Shown piece by piece: positions 8,970-18,669 of a stretch of 64,000 bases of DNA. Positions within the stretch are counted from its first letter, which is position 1; each line of letters begins with the position of its first letter. The notes below the pieces were generated by a model that saw only the letters and a program-made list of their open reading frames with translations, ran no database searches and was not told the DNA's origin. Source of the DNA: Stagnihabitans lacustris (GTDB lineage: Bacteria > Pseudomonadota > Alphaproteobacteria > Rhodobacterales > Rhodobacteraceae); contig NZ_JAPDGS010000002.1 of assembly GCF_025950525.1 (NCBI RefSeq), forward strand, positions 682,001 to 746,000, given 5' to 3'. The translations under genes were made by a program, and so were the position numbers.

Positions 8970-9943
8970 GCGTCCCCCGGGGTCCATTGGGTGACAGTCC
9001 AGCCCCGCGCGGCCAACAGGTTCAGCACGCCCTTTTCGCCGCCCAGGTGCAAGGCGCCGAAGGCCGCCACATGGGGACCCTGGGCCGCCTCCAGCACCGG
9101 TATCCAGGCGGCGTTGCGGCCGTCCAAGAGGGCCGCGAACATCACCTCCATCTGGCGGTCGACCTCGGCGGGGTCCATGCCAAGGCGGATCGCCTCGGCC
9201 CGGGTGAAGGCCAGGTAAAGCTGGCTCTCGCCACGGAAATAGGCCTCGGTCAGGGTCACGGCCATGTCCTCGGCCTGGGGTTCGGCCATCAGGGCCTGGC
9301 GGATCATTTCCAGCTGATCCGCGGGGGTCAGCGCGGCAAAGACCTTCAGCGCGGTATCGGCGGGCTCCAGCGAGGTGACGGGCAGGTCTTGGGTCGTGGC
9401 CAGCGTGGTCAGGCGGCGGTCCAGCCCGCGTTCCACCGTGGCCGGCATGAGACAGGCGGGGGCCTCCAGCATCGCGGCAACGACCCAGGGCCGCATCTTC
9501 AGCGCCGCCGGTGCCGGTGTCCCGCGTGAGGCGAGGGCCTTGGCCAGGCGTGCCCAATCCGCCTCGCCCAACTGGTCGCGCAACGAGGGGCCGGATTGAT
9601 CGAAGACCGTATCGGGATTGCCCGCGATCTGCGCCTTCAACGCCGCCTCGTCCTTTGGGGAAAGCTCGACGAAAAGGCCGGTAGCGGCCTGCAGCGCCGG
9701 GGCCAGCGCCTCGGCCAGGGGGCCAAAGCGCGGATCGTCCAGGTGATAGGTGCCGATCAGCAGAAGGTGCGCGTCCCCCCGTCGGGCCTGCCACAGGTTC
9801 CCCTTGGCAAAGGGGACATCAGGGGCCAGGTCCGCGCGGGCCTGGGGCGGCAGGGCGGCGATCAGGTCCTGGCCCTGGCATTGGGCAAGGCCGGGCAGGG
9901 ACAGGGCCAGCAAAAGGCCAAAGGCGTGCAAAAGGGTTTTCAT
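8954..9943 (-). CDS. TraB/GumN family protein
   Basis: 329 aa from ATG at 9943. A Sec signal peptide (M-K-T-L-L-H-A-F-G-L-L-L-A-L-S-L-P-G-L-A) points to export. The H-L-L-L-I-G-T-Y-H-L-D-D segment and the later H-V-A-A-F-G-A-L-H-L-G-G-E-K-G-V-L segment match the two conserved motifs of the TraB/GumN (PF01963, Tiki-like) fold, which in some members is a metal-dependent protease. The activity of bacterial members is poorly known. The longer frame overlaps groES on the other strand and is rejected. Confidence 0.85.
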   Translation of the reverse strand: MKTLLHAFGLLLALSLPGLAQCQGQDLIAALPPQARADLAPDVPFAKGNLWQARRGDAHLLLIGTYHLDDPRFGPLAEALAPALQAATGLFVELSPKDEAALKAQIAGNPDTVFDQSGPSLRDQLGEADWARLAKALASRGTPAPAALKMRPWVVAAMLEAPACLMPATVERGLDRRLTTLATTQDLPVTSLEPADTALKVFAALTPADQLEMIRQALMAEPQAEDMAVTLTEAYFRGESQLYLAFTRAEAIRLGMDPAEVDRQMEVMFAALLDGRNAAWIPVLEAAQGPHVAAFGALHLGGEKGVLNLLAARGWTVTQWTPGDAWPTP

Positions 9944-10043
9944 GGGCCGGACCTTGGCACGCGGGAAGGGGCCGCGCCAAGCCATTCCCCGCCGAAGCCG
10001 GGCCGCAAAGGGGCCCGTCATGAGAATTTCGCAAAGCCGGGTG

Positions 10044-10072
10044 TTGACAGGCGCCGTGACTGTGCCTAACTC
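10044..10072 (+). promoter_or_regulatory. Putative groESL promoter
   Basis: A consensus TTGACA (10044-10049) is followed after 17 bases by TAACTC (10067-10072), a weak -10 box. The CIRCE operator starts 9 bases downstream, where it would cover the transcription start, as in other CIRCE-controlled operons. Confidence 0.5.
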
Positions 10073-10080
10073 CAGCCTCG

Positions 10081-10107
10081 TTAGCACTCGCGCTGCATGA
10101 GTGCTAA
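10081..10107 (+). promoter_or_regulatory. CIRCE operator (HrcA binding site)
   Basis: A perfect TTAGCACTC - 9 bases - GAGTGCTAA inverted repeat (arms 10081-10089 and 10099-10107) lies 37 bases before the groES start. It is the full consensus site for the heat-shock repressor HrcA, so groESL is expected to be derepressed on heat shock. hrcA itself is not in this window. Confidence 0.95.
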
Positions 10108-10144
10108 ACCCTGTAGAACCTGGATACCCAAGGGAGATACCCAG

Positions 10145-10432
10145 ATGGCTTTTCAACCGCTTCATGACCGCGTCCTGGTCAAGCGCATCCAGTCCGAAGA
10201 CAAGACCAAGGGCGGGCTGATCATCCCCGAAACCGCCAAGGAAAAGCCCTCCGAAGGCGAAGTGATCTCGACCGGCGCCGGCGCGCGCAAGGACAATGGC
10301 GAGCTGATCGCACCGGCCGTCAAGGCTGGCGACAAGATCCTGTTCGGCAAGTGGTCGGGCACCGAAGTCACGCTGAATGGCGAAGAACTGCTGATCATGA
10401 AGGAAAGCGACATCATGGGGATCATCTCCTGA
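10145..10432 (+). CDS. groES: Co-chaperonin GroES
   Basis: 95 aa from ATG at 10145. It has the standard N-terminal [10 protein letters not shown], the mobile loop ([14 protein letters not shown]) that contacts GroEL, and the C-terminal I-M-K-E-S-D-I-M-G. It caps the GroEL folding chamber. It is the first gene of the operon with groEL, behind CIRCE. Confidence 0.98.
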   Translation: MAFQPLHDRVLVKRIQSEDKTKGGLIIPETAKEKPSEGEVISTGAGARKDNGELIAPAVKAGDKILFGKWSGTEVTLNGEELLIMKESDIMGIIS

Positions 10433-10440
10433 TGACCCTC

Positions 10441-12177
<1,737 letters not shown>

Positions 12178-12204
12178 TCATCCCGGACTTCGGTCCAAAG
12201 TTTG

Positions 12205-12232
12205 GGGGTGCACCGCAAGGTGCGCCCCTTTT
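12205..12232 (+). terminator. groESL rho-independent terminator
   Basis: A 10-bp stem (12205-12214 with 12219-12228, one T-G pair) with a GCAA loop is followed by four Ts at 12229-12232. It lies 28 bases after the groEL stop. Confidence 0.85.
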
Positions 12233-12257
12233 CGTTGGACGTGTCCGTTAAATCGAG

Positions 12258-12349
12258 CGCCTGACGGCGCGAGCCTTTGCCTCGCCTCTGGCCTGCGGCC
12301 AACCGGCTTCAGGGTCTGGCGGACAGGTGCCGACCAACGCCGTCAGGCG
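12258..12349. repeat. 12-bp inverted repeat between groEL and the Lrp gene
   Basis: CGCCTGACGGCG at 12258-12269 is the exact reverse complement of 12338-12349. The right arm contains the stop codon of the Lrp-family gene. It could form a large hairpin terminating that gene, with a 68-base loop; the function is uncertain. Confidence 0.45.
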
Positions 12350-12843
12350 TGTTTCGCGAGCCGGCTTTCCAGCACCTCGAAGGGCAGGCCGGGTTCATCC
12401 TTGGCGCAGCGGATGACGAGGCTGGTCTTCACATTGGCCACGTTCTCGGCCTTCAGCAGCTCTTCGGTCAGGAAGTTCTGGAAGGTCGACAGGTCGGGCG
12501 AGACGCATTTCAGGATGAAGTCGATCTCGCCGTTCAGCATGTGACATTCGCGGACCAGGGGCCAGGCGCGGCAGCGGGCCTCAAACGTCGACAGGTCGGC
12601 CTCGGCCTGCGAGTTCAGGCGCACCATGGCAAAGACTGCGACTTCAAACCCCAATTCGCGGGCGTTGATGTCGGCGTGATAGCCGGTGATATAGCCCTCT
12701 TCCTCCAGCGTGCGGACGCGGCGCAGGCAGGGCGGGGCGGAGATGCCCACCCGGGAGGCCAGCTCGACGTTGGTCATCCGTCCATCGGCCTGCAACTCGG
12801 ACAGGATCTTGCGGTCGATCGGGTCCAGCTTGAATACGGGCAT
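12343..12843 (-). CDS. Lrp/AsnC-family transcriptional regulator
   Basis: 166 aa from ATG at 12843. It has an N-terminal winged HTH (D-R-K-I-L-S-E-L-Q-A-D-G-R-M-T-N-V-E-L-A, then G-I-S-A-P-P-C-L-R-R-V) and a C-terminal ligand-binding RAM domain. Such proteins form octamers and sense amino acids. It is divergent from trxB, and a 21-bp-phased inverted repeat in the shared spacer (12898-12926) is a likely binding site. The ligand is unknown. Confidence 0.93.
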   Translation of the reverse strand: MPVFKLDPIDRKILSELQADGRMTNVELASRVGISAPPCLRRVRTLEEEGYITGYHADINARELGFEVAVFAMVRLNSQAEADLSTFEARCRAWPLVRECHMLNGEIDFILKCVSPDLSTFQNFLTEELLKAENVANVKTSLVIRCAKDEPGLPFEVLESRLAKHA

Positions 12844-12897
12844 TGGGGTCTCCTTTGGCGGTGGCTTACGCCAGAGCGCCCTTCTGCGCAATAATCT

Positions 12898-12926
12898 TGC
12901 ACGAAAGCGCAAGAAAAATTCGTGCA
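12898..12926. promoter_or_regulatory. Putative Lrp-type operator
   Basis: TGCACGAA (12898-12905) and TTCGTGCA (12919-12926) form a perfect inverted repeat with centres 21 bp apart, two helical turns. It lies between the divergent Lrp-family gene and trxB. The spacing and position suit autoregulation by the adjacent regulator; the assignment is an inference. Confidence 0.5.
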
Positions 12927-13039
12927 GGCCCCGGGAGAGGCCCGGGCGGATTGCCGCAATGCAAGGCGGCCTGCCGCTTTGCGCCCTTTCCCCTTGCGGG
13001 TCTTTTGCCTATATCCCTTGGCCAAAGATGGAGAGACAT

Positions 13040-13981
13040 ATGACCGAGACGCGTCACACCAAGGTTCTGATCATCGGCTCTGGTCCGGCCGGCTATACGG
13101 CGGCGGTCTATTCGGCCCGCGCCATGCTGGAGCCCCTCTTGATCCAGGGCCTGCAGCCGGGCGGTCAACTGACCATCACGTCCGAGGTCGAGAACTGGCC
13201 GGGCGAAAGCCACATCATGGGCCCGGATCTGATGGTCAAGATGGAGGAGCACGCCAAGGCCATGGGGGCCGAGGTGATCTCGGACTACATCACCAGCCTT
13301 GATTTGCAGGTCCGGCCCTTTGTGGCCAAGGCCGACTCTGGCATGACCTATACCGCGGATGCGGTGATCCTGGCCACGGGGGCGCAGGCCAAGTGGCTGG
13401 GCCTGCCGTCGGAACAGAAGTTCAAGGGGTTTGGCGTCAGTGCCTGCGCGACCTGCGACGGGTTCTTTTACCGTGGCAAAGAGATCGTCGTGATCGGCGG
13501 CGGCAATACCGCGGTCGAGGAGGCTTTGTTCCTGACGAACTTCGCGTCCAAGGTGACTTTGGTCCATCGCCGTGACAGCTTGCGCGCCGAAAAGATCATG
13601 CAGGACCGCTTGTTCAAACATCCCAAAGTTTCCGTCGTCTGGGACTCGGAAGTCACCGAGGTTCTGGGCACCGAAGCCCCCCTGGGCGTCACCGGCGTGC
13701 GCACGCGCAACCTGAAGACCGGGGCCGAGGCCGTCATCCCCTGTGCGGGGTTCTTCGTGGCCATCGGCCATGCGCCGGCCAGCGAGTTGGTCAAGGATCA
13801 ACTGCCGCTGCACAACGGCGGCTATGTCGAGGTCGAGCCCGGCACGACTCGCACCGCGATTCCCGGTGTCTTTGCCGCCGGAGACCTGACCGACCATGTC
13901 TATCGTCAGGCTGTGACCTCGGCCGGCATGGGCTGCATGGCGGCGCTGGATGCCGAGCGCTTTATCGCCGCGCAGGGGTGA
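13040..13981 (+). CDS. trxB: Thioredoxin-disulfide reductase
   Basis: FAD enzyme that passes electrons from NADPH to thioredoxin. 313 aa, close to the usual 315-320. It has the FAD-binding I-I-G-S-G-P-A-G-Y-T-A-A near the N-terminus, the redox C-A-T-C (136-139) and the NADPH-binding V-I-G-G-G-N-T-A-V-E-E-A. GGAGA 6-10 bases upstream favours ATG at 13040; ATG at 13028 would overlap that site. It is divergent from the Lrp-type regulator, which may control it. Confidence 0.96.
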   Translation: MTETRHTKVLIIGSGPAGYTAAVYSARAMLEPLLIQGLQPGGQLTITSEVENWPGESHIMGPDLMVKMEEHAKAMGAEVISDYITSLDLQVRPFVAKADSGMTYTADAVILATGAQAKWLGLPSEQKFKGFGVSACATCDGFFYRGKEIVVIGGGNTAVEEALFLTNFASKVTLVHRRDSLRAEKIMQDRLFKHPKVSVVWDSEVTEVLGTEAPLGVTGVRTRNLKTGAEAVIPCAGFFVAIGHAPASELVKDQLPLHNGGYVEVEPGTTRTAIPGVFAAGDLTDHVYRQAVTSAGMGCMAALDAERFIAAQG

Positions 13982-14140
13982 GCCGTTCCACGGCCCGCGG
14001 GTTTTCGCGGAAATCGGGCCAAGATCTGCGGTTTCCGCAGCATTTTGGCCCTTTTTAAGCCGAAAATTAGGGGTTTGCTTGATTAATCCCCGGCGCGGGG
14101 TCAAAAGCCCTGTGCCGTTCAGCATCTTGATGAGAGAACC

Positions 14141-15853
14141 ATGACCAAAGCCAACCTTGCGCCGATCCCCGAACTTTTCGTTTCCGCCGACGAGGCGCAG
14201 CGCCTGAAGATCGCGGCCGGAGAGATGCCGTCCTGGGATCTGACCGCGCGCCAGGCCTGTGATCTGGAGCTGTTGATGAACGGCGGCTTTCATCCGCTGA
14301 AAGGGTTCAACACCCAGGCCGATTACGACAATGTGGTCGAAAACCTGCGTCTGGCCGATGGGACGCTGTGGCCCATGCCGATCACGCTGGACGTGTCCGA
14401 GAAGTTTGCCGATGCGGTGGCGCCGGGCACCGAAATCGCCCTGCGCGACGCCGAGGGCGTGATCCTGGCCGTGATGACCGTGTCGGACAAATGGGTCCCG
14501 AACAAGAAGCTTGAGGCCGAAAAGGTCTTTGGCTATGGCGCCGATGATTTGGCCCATCCGGCGATCAACTACCTGCACAATGTGGCGGGTCCGGTCTATC
14601 TGGGCGGCCCTGTGCGGGGTCTGCAGGCGCCGGTGCATTACGACTTCAAGTCGCGGCGCGACAGCCCGAACGAATTGCGCGCCTATTTCCGCAAGCTGGG
14701 TTGGGAAAAGGTCGTGGCTTTCCAGACCCGCAACCCCCTGCACCGCGCGCACCAGGAGCTGACCTTCCGCGCCGCGCGCGAGGCTCAGGCCAACCTGTTG
14801 ATCCATCCGGTCGTCGGCATGACCAAGCCGGGCGACGTCGACCACTTTACCCGCGTCCGCTGCTATGAGGCGGTGTTGGACAAGTATCCGCAATCGACCA
14901 CTACGATGAGCCTGTTGAACCTGGCGATGCGCATGGCGGGGCCCCGCGAGGCGGTCTGGCATGGCCTGATCCGCAAGAACCACGGCTGCACCCATTTCAT
15001 TGTCGGCCGCGACCATGCCGGCCCGGGCAAGAACAGCCAGGGCAAGGATTTCTACGGCCCCTATGACGCGCAGACCCTGTTCCAGGAGCATGAGGCGGAA
15101 ATCGGCGTGAAGATGGTCGATTTCAAGCACATGGTCTATGTGCAGGAACGCGATCAATATTATCCCGCCAACGAGGTCCCCGAGGGCTGCACGGTGCTGG
15201 ATATCTCGGGCACCGAACTGCGCCGCCGCCTGCGTGAGGGCGTGGATATCCCGGCCTGGTTCTCTTTCCCCGAGGTGGTTCGCCAATTGCGCCGCACCTC
15301 TCCGGCGCGCGACAAGCAGGGCTTTACGGTCTTCTTCACCGGGCTTTCGGGGTCGGGCAAATCGACGATTGCCAATGCGCTGATGGTCAAGCTGATGGAA
15401 ATGGGCGGCCGTCCCGTAACTTTGTTGGACGGCGATGTGGTGCGCAAGCATCTGTCGTCGGAACTGGGGTTCAGCAAGGAACACCGCGACATCAACATCC
15501 GCCGCATCGGCTATGTGGCGTCGGAAATCACCAAGAACGGCGGCGTGGCGATCTGTGCGCCGATTGCGCCCTATACCGCGACGCGGCGCGCCGTGCGCGA
15601 GATGATCGAGGCTTACGGCGCCTTCGTCGAGGTCCATGTGGCGACCCCGATCGAGGAATGTGAAAAGCGCGACCGCAAGGGCCTGTATAAGCTGGCCCGC
15701 GAAGGCAAGATCAAAGAATTCACCGGGATCTCCGACCCCTACGAGGCGCCGACCCAGGCCGAAATCGTCGTCGATACGACCGGCGTCGATGTCGATCACT
15801 GCGCCCATCAGGTGATCTTGAAGCTGGAAAGCTTGGGGTTGATCAAGGGCTAA
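14141..15853 (+). CDS. Bifunctional sulfate adenylyltransferase/adenylylsulfate kinase
   Basis: 570 aa fusion. The N-terminal about 390 residues are a Sat-type (not CysDN-type) ATP sulfurylase with N-P-L-H-R-A-H (H-x-x-H at 201-204). The C-terminal about 170 residues are APS kinase (CysC) with a P-loop G-L-S-G-S-G-K-S (401-408). Together they activate sulfate to APS and then PAPS for assimilation or sulfation. It stands alone, 159 bases after trxB, with its own terminator. No cysH, cysI or sulfate transporter genes are in the window. Confidence 0.95.
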   Translation: MTKANLAPIPELFVSADEAQRLKIAAGEMPSWDLTARQACDLELLMNGGFHPLKGFNTQADYDNVVENLRLADGTLWPMPITLDVSEKFADAVAPGTEIALRDAEGVILAVMTVSDKWVPNKKLEAEKVFGYGADDLAHPAINYLHNVAGPVYLGGPVRGLQAPVHYDFKSRRDSPNELRAYFRKLGWEKVVAFQTRNPLHRAHQELTFRAAREAQANLLIHPVVGMTKPGDVDHFTRVRCYEAVLDKYPQSTTTMSLLNLAMRMAGPREAVWHGLIRKNHGCTHFIVGRDHAGPGKNSQGKDFYGPYDAQTLFQEHEAEIGVKMVDFKHMVYVQERDQYYPANEVPEGCTVLDISGTELRRRLREGVDIPAWFSFPEVVRQLRRTSPARDKQGFTVFFTGLSGSGKSTIANALMVKLMEMGGRPVTLLDGDVVRKHLSSELGFSKEHRDINIRRIGYVASEITKNGGVAICAPIAPYTATRRAVREMIEAYGAFVEVHVATPIEECEKRDRKGLYKLAREGKIKEFTGISDPYEAPTQAEIVVDTTGVDVDHCAHQVILKLESLGLIKG

Positions 15854-15872
15854 GGCCTTCGACACAACAAAG

Positions 15873-15899
15873 AGGCCGCCCACGCCGGGGCGGCCTTTG
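15873..15899 (+). terminator. Rho-independent terminator of the sat-cysC gene
   Basis: A perfect 9-bp stem AGGCCGCCC/GGGCGGCCT (15873-15881 with 15888-15896) with an ACGCCG loop is followed by a short T run. It starts 20 bases after the stop codon. Confidence 0.75.
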
Positions 15900-15943
15900 C
15901 TATTTCCGGGCTTTGTCATTTCAGGGCTCTGGCGCCGCTGCGT

Positions 15944-15961
15944 AGCCCGGGGCATGCCCCG
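15944..15961 (-). terminator. Hairpin of the CGTAGCCCGGG family after the DUF1150 gene
   Basis: An 18-base perfect palindrome (CCCGGGGC-ATGCCCCGGG) begins just after the stop codon of the DUF1150 gene and is flanked by CTACGCA on the far side. Layout and orientation match the element after prs at 294-311. Confidence 0.5.
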
Positions 15962-15969
15962 GGGCTGGC

Positions 15970-16194
15970 TTAGTGGACGCTCATCGGCGCCATGTCGTGT
16001 TGGCGGGCCAGCGCAAAGGCCAGGGCGCGGTCGGCCACCAGGGCCAGACGCTCTCCGCTGGCCTTGTGGACCGAATAGATCGTGGTCAAGCCCAAGACCT
16101 GCTCTTGCAGGTTGTCGGGCAGGTCGGCCACCGCCACGGGGCGGACATAGACGATGCCGCCCTGGGTCTGAAGTCCGGGAAGTTTGTGATCCAT
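15970..16194 (-). CDS. DUF1150 family protein
   Basis: 74 aa from ATG at 16194, preceded by an AGGAG site six bases upstream that overlaps the hsp20 stop region. A TTG at 16197 is also possible. The pattern P-V-A-V-A-D-L-P, Y-S-V-H-K-A-S-G-E-R-L-A-L-V and the terminal D-M-A-P-M-S-V-H match DUF1150. The family is a frequent partner of small heat-shock proteins in alphaproteobacteria and its function is unknown. It is co-transcribed with hsp20, so probably heat-induced. Confidence 0.85.
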   Translation of the reverse strand: MDHKLPGLQTQGGIVYVRPVAVADLPDNLQEQVLGLTTIYSVHKASGERLALVADRALAFALARQHDMAPMSVH

Positions 16195-16203
16195 CAAGGC
16201 CTC

Positions 16204-16617
16204 CTATTTGCGTCCGATGCGAATGGTCTGCACCACGGTTTCTGGCGCATGACGCCGCAAATCCAGGTGCAAGAGTCCGTGTTCCAGATTGGCCCCCGCC
16301 ACTTCGACCCCATCCGCAAGGACAAAGCTGCGTTGAAAGGCCCGGGCGGCAATGCCACGATGCAAATAAACCCGATCCCCGCCGTCCTCGGCCTGGCGGC
16401 CCCGGATCACCAATTGGCGGTCCTCGACAGTGATTTGCAGGTCTTCATCCCGGAACCCCGCCACCGCCAGGGTGATGCGGTAAGTGTTGTCCGAGGTCGC
16501 CTCGATGTTGAAGGGCGGATAGCCCTCGTTTCCGGTTTTGGCGGTGCGTTCGACCAGCCGTTCCAGCTGTTCAAAGCCCAAAAGATAGGGATGGGCGGTA
16601 AAGGTCAGTTTCGTCAT
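16204..16617 (-). CDS. Hsp20/alpha-crystallin small heat-shock protein
   Basis: 137 aa IbpA-type holdase that binds unfolding proteins. The alpha-crystallin domain spans about 37-130 (Y-P-P-F-N-I-E-A-T-S-D-N-T-Y-R-I-T-L-A-V-A-G-F) with V-Y-L-H-R-G-I-A-A-R-A-F-Q-R-S-F. The usual I-x-I/V tail is represented by I-R-I-G near the end. It lies behind a sigma32-like promoter (16681-16709) and is followed by the DUF1150 gene 9 bases after its stop. Confidence 0.93.
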   Translation of the reverse strand: MTKLTFTAHPYLLGFEQLERLVERTAKTGNEGYPPFNIEATSDNTYRITLAVAGFRDEDLQITVEDRQLVIRGRQAEDGGDRVYLHRGIAARAFQRSFVLADGVEVAGANLEHGLLHLDLRRHAPETVVQTIRIGRK

Positions 16618-16680
16618 CGGCGGTGTCCTTGGTCAGCGACATCGGGGTCCCGGGCCCATGCTGGCACCCGGATCAGACAA

Positions 16681-16709
16681 ATATGGGGCGGCACTTCGGC
16701 CCGCGCAAG
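16681..16709 (-). promoter_or_regulatory. Sigma32 (RpoH)-type heat-shock promoter of hsp20
   Basis: On the minus strand CTTGCG (16709-16704) is separated by 15 bases from CCCCATAT (16688-16681). This matches the sigma32 consensus (CTTGAA, 13-15 bases, CCCCATNT). The expected 5' leader to the hsp20 ATG at 16617 is about 55-60 bases. Confidence 0.7.
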
Positions 16710-16730
16710 GGTCTGCAACCGTGCAGATTC

Positions 16731-16761
16731 TTGCCCAAAGTGGCGCGAATCATTGTATACT
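16731..16761 (+). promoter_or_regulatory. Possible sigma70 promoter of the YdcH gene
   Basis: TATACT (16756-16761) is a good -10 box, preceded by TTGCCC (16731-16736) at a rather long 19-base spacing. It lies 39 bases before the YdcH ATG and is divergent from the hsp20 promoter. Confidence 0.4.
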
Positions 16762-16800
16762 GTGTTAAGGTCAGAAGGACCTGACGGAAGGCCAAGCCAG

Positions 16801-17019
16801 ATGAACGCCCAGAACACGCTCAGTTTCGAAGAGATGCTGCGGATCAAGCTTGAGGTCATGCGGCGCGAACACCGCGACCTGGACGAGGCGATTGCGGCCC
16901 TGGCGATTGCGGGGCGCCCCGATCCGCTGACCCTGCGCCGGTTGAAAAAGCAGAAGCTGGCGCTGAAGGATCATATCGTCAAACTGGAAGACCAGCTGAT
17001 CCCCGATATCATCGCCTAG
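16801..17019 (+). CDS. YdcH family protein (DUF465)
   Basis: 72 aa from ATG at 16801; longer frames run antisense through hsp20 and are rejected. It is a charged, mostly helical protein with the DUF465 pattern H-R-D-L-D-E-A-I and a late [15 protein letters not shown] segment. Function unknown. It lies 58 bases upstream of purE on the same strand, so it may share a transcript. Confidence 0.85.
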   Translation: MNAQNTLSFEEMLRIKLEVMRREHRDLDEAIAALAIAGRPDPLTLRRLKKQKLALKDHIVKLEDQLIPDIIA

Positions 17020-17077
17020 GCTGCAACTTGCCCTTTGCCCACATTCCGGCTATCGCGCCATCAAACGGAGGTGCGTG

Positions 17078-17560
17078 ATGCCTGAAATTGCCATCATCAT
17101 GGGAAGCCAGTCCGACTGGGCCACCATGAAGGAAGCCGCCAAGATCCTGGACGAATTGGCGATCCCCTACGAGGCCAAGATCGTCTCGGCCCATCGCACG
17201 CCGGACCGGCTGTGGTCATTCGGCAAGACGGCGGTCGAACGCGGCCTCAAGGTGATCATCGCGGGCGCGGGCGGGGCGGCGCATCTGCCCGGCATGATGG
17301 CCTCGAAGACCCGGGTCCCGGTGATCGGCGTGCCGGTCCAGACCAAGGCGCTTTCGGGTGTCGACAGCCTTTATTCCATCCTGCAGATGCCCAAGGGCTT
17401 TCCGGTCGCCACAATGGCCATCGGCAGCGCAGGGGCGGCCAATGCGGGCCTGATGGCGGCGGGCATCCTCGCCATCAGCGATCCCGCGATTGCCGCCCGT
17501 CTGGACGCCTGGCGCGCCGCGCTTTCGGCCTCCATCCCCGAGGAGCCTTCCGATGACTGA
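17078..17560 (+). CDS. purE: 5-(carboxyamino)imidazole ribonucleotide mutase
   Basis: Converts N5-CAIR to CAIR in purine synthesis. 160 aa. The N-terminal I-M-G-S-Q-S-D-W and S-A-H-R-T-P-D-R (substrate phosphate and mutase motifs) are clear. GGAGG at 17067-17071 is 6 bases from ATG 17078; the GTG three bases earlier would leave too short a spacing. Its last 8 bases overlap the purK start, giving coupled translation of partner enzymes. Confidence 0.96.
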   Translation: MPEIAIIMGSQSDWATMKEAAKILDELAIPYEAKIVSAHRTPDRLWSFGKTAVERGLKVIIAGAGGAAHLPGMMASKTRVPVIGVPVQTKALSGVDSLYSILQMPKGFPVATMAIGSAGAANAGLMAAGILAISDPAIAARLDAWRAALSASIPEEPSDD

Positions 17561-18620
17561 CCCGCAAACCCTTGGTATCCTAGGCGGCGGGCAACTGGGT
17601 CGCATGCTGTCGGTCGCGGCCTCGCGCCTGGGCTATCGCACCCATATCTATGAGCCCGGCGCCAATCCCCCCGCGGGCCATGTCGCCGACCAAGTGACAA
17701 CCGCGCCCTATGAGGACGAGGCAAGCTTGCGCGCCTTTGCCGCCTCGGTCGATGTGATCACCTATGAGTTTGAAAACGTTCCGACCTCGGCGCTTGACCT
17801 CCTGGAAAGCCTGAAGCCCATCCGTCCGAACCGCCGGGCCTTGGCGACCTCTCAGGACCGCATCCTTGAAAAGGACTTCCTGAACGGCATCGGCATCGTG
17901 ACGGCGCCCTATGCCTCTGTGACCGATGCGGCCAGCCTGCAGGCGGCCCTTGCGACCATCGGCACGCCCGCCATCCTGAAAACCACAAGGCTTGGCTATG
18001 ATGGCAAGGGCCAGGCCCGCATCATGGAACCCGCACAGGCCCCGGAGGCCTGGGCCTCGATGCAGGGCGCGGTGTCCGTGCTGGAAGGGTTCGTCGCCTT
18101 CACCCACGAGGTTTCGGTGATCGCTGCCCGCGGTCTGGATGGATCGGTGGCCTGTTTCGACCCCGGTCAGAATGTCCATGAGGATGGCATCCTGCGCACC
18201 ACCACGGTGCCCGCCAAGCTGACGCCCGGTCAGCGGTCCGACGCCATCCTGATCGCCGCCCGCATCCTGAACGCGCTGGATTACGTCGGCGTGATGGGGG
18301 TCGAACTGTTCGTCACGTCGAAGGGCCTGATCTGCAACGAGATCGCGCCGCGGGTTCACAATTCCGGCCACTGGACACAGAACGGCTGCGCGGTGGATCA
18401 GTTCGAACAGCATATCCGCGCGGTCATGGGGCTGCCGCTGGGCGACGGGTCGCGGCACTCGGATGTGGTCATGGAGAACCTGATCGGCGATGACGTGGGC
18501 AAGGTCCCCGCGATCCTGACCGAACGCCATGCGGCCTTGCATCTGTATGGCAAGGGCGCCCCGCGTCCCGGCCGCAAGATGGGCCATGTCAACCGGGTGA
18601 AGCCCTCGGAGAAGGTGTAG
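17553..18620 (+). CDS. purK: 5-(carboxyamino)imidazole ribonucleotide synthase
   Basis: ATP-grasp enzyme that carboxylates AIR to N5-CAIR, the substrate of PurE. 355 aa from ATG at 17553. The N-terminus is [14 protein letters not shown]. The ATP-grasp core includes [12 protein letters not shown], and the C-terminal half has [14 protein letters not shown]. It overlaps purE by 8 bases. Confidence 0.96.
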   Translation: MTDPQTLGILGGGQLGRMLSVAASRLGYRTHIYEPGANPPAGHVADQVTTAPYEDEASLRAFAASVDVITYEFENVPTSALDLLESLKPIRPNRRALATSQDRILEKDFLNGIGIVTAPYASVTDAASLQAALATIGTPAILKTTRLGYDGKGQARIMEPAQAPEAWASMQGAVSVLEGFVAFTHEVSVIAARGLDGSVACFDPGQNVHEDGILRTTTVPAKLTPGQRSDAILIAARILNALDYVGVMGVELFVTSKGLICNEIAPRVHNSGHWTQNGCAVDQFEQHIRAVMGLPLGDGSRHSDVVMENLIGDDVGKVPAILTERHAALHLYGKGAPRPGRKMGHVNRVKPSEKV

Positions 18621-18638
18621 GGCGGGATTGATCCCGCC
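18621..18638 (+). terminator. Probable purK terminator hairpin
   Basis: GGCGGGA-TTGA-TCCCGCC starts right after the purK TAG. The 7-bp stem has no strong T-tract. With the preceding GTAG it resembles the repeat-like hairpin between groES and groEL. Confidence 0.5.
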
Positions 18639-18669
18639 GCCCCTCAGGCCTTGATAAATTGCGCCCCGC

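Noticed and set aside
13982..14140. Riboswitch before the sat-cysC gene
   Set aside because: No SAM, SAH or other known aptamer landmarks; only small hairpins such as CTGCGG-TTT-CCGCAG at 14026-14040.
12866..15955. Minus-strand open frame of 1029 codons
   Set aside because: It is the antisense shadow of trxB and the sat-cysC gene; composition is rich in H, Q, R and G and no family motif appears.
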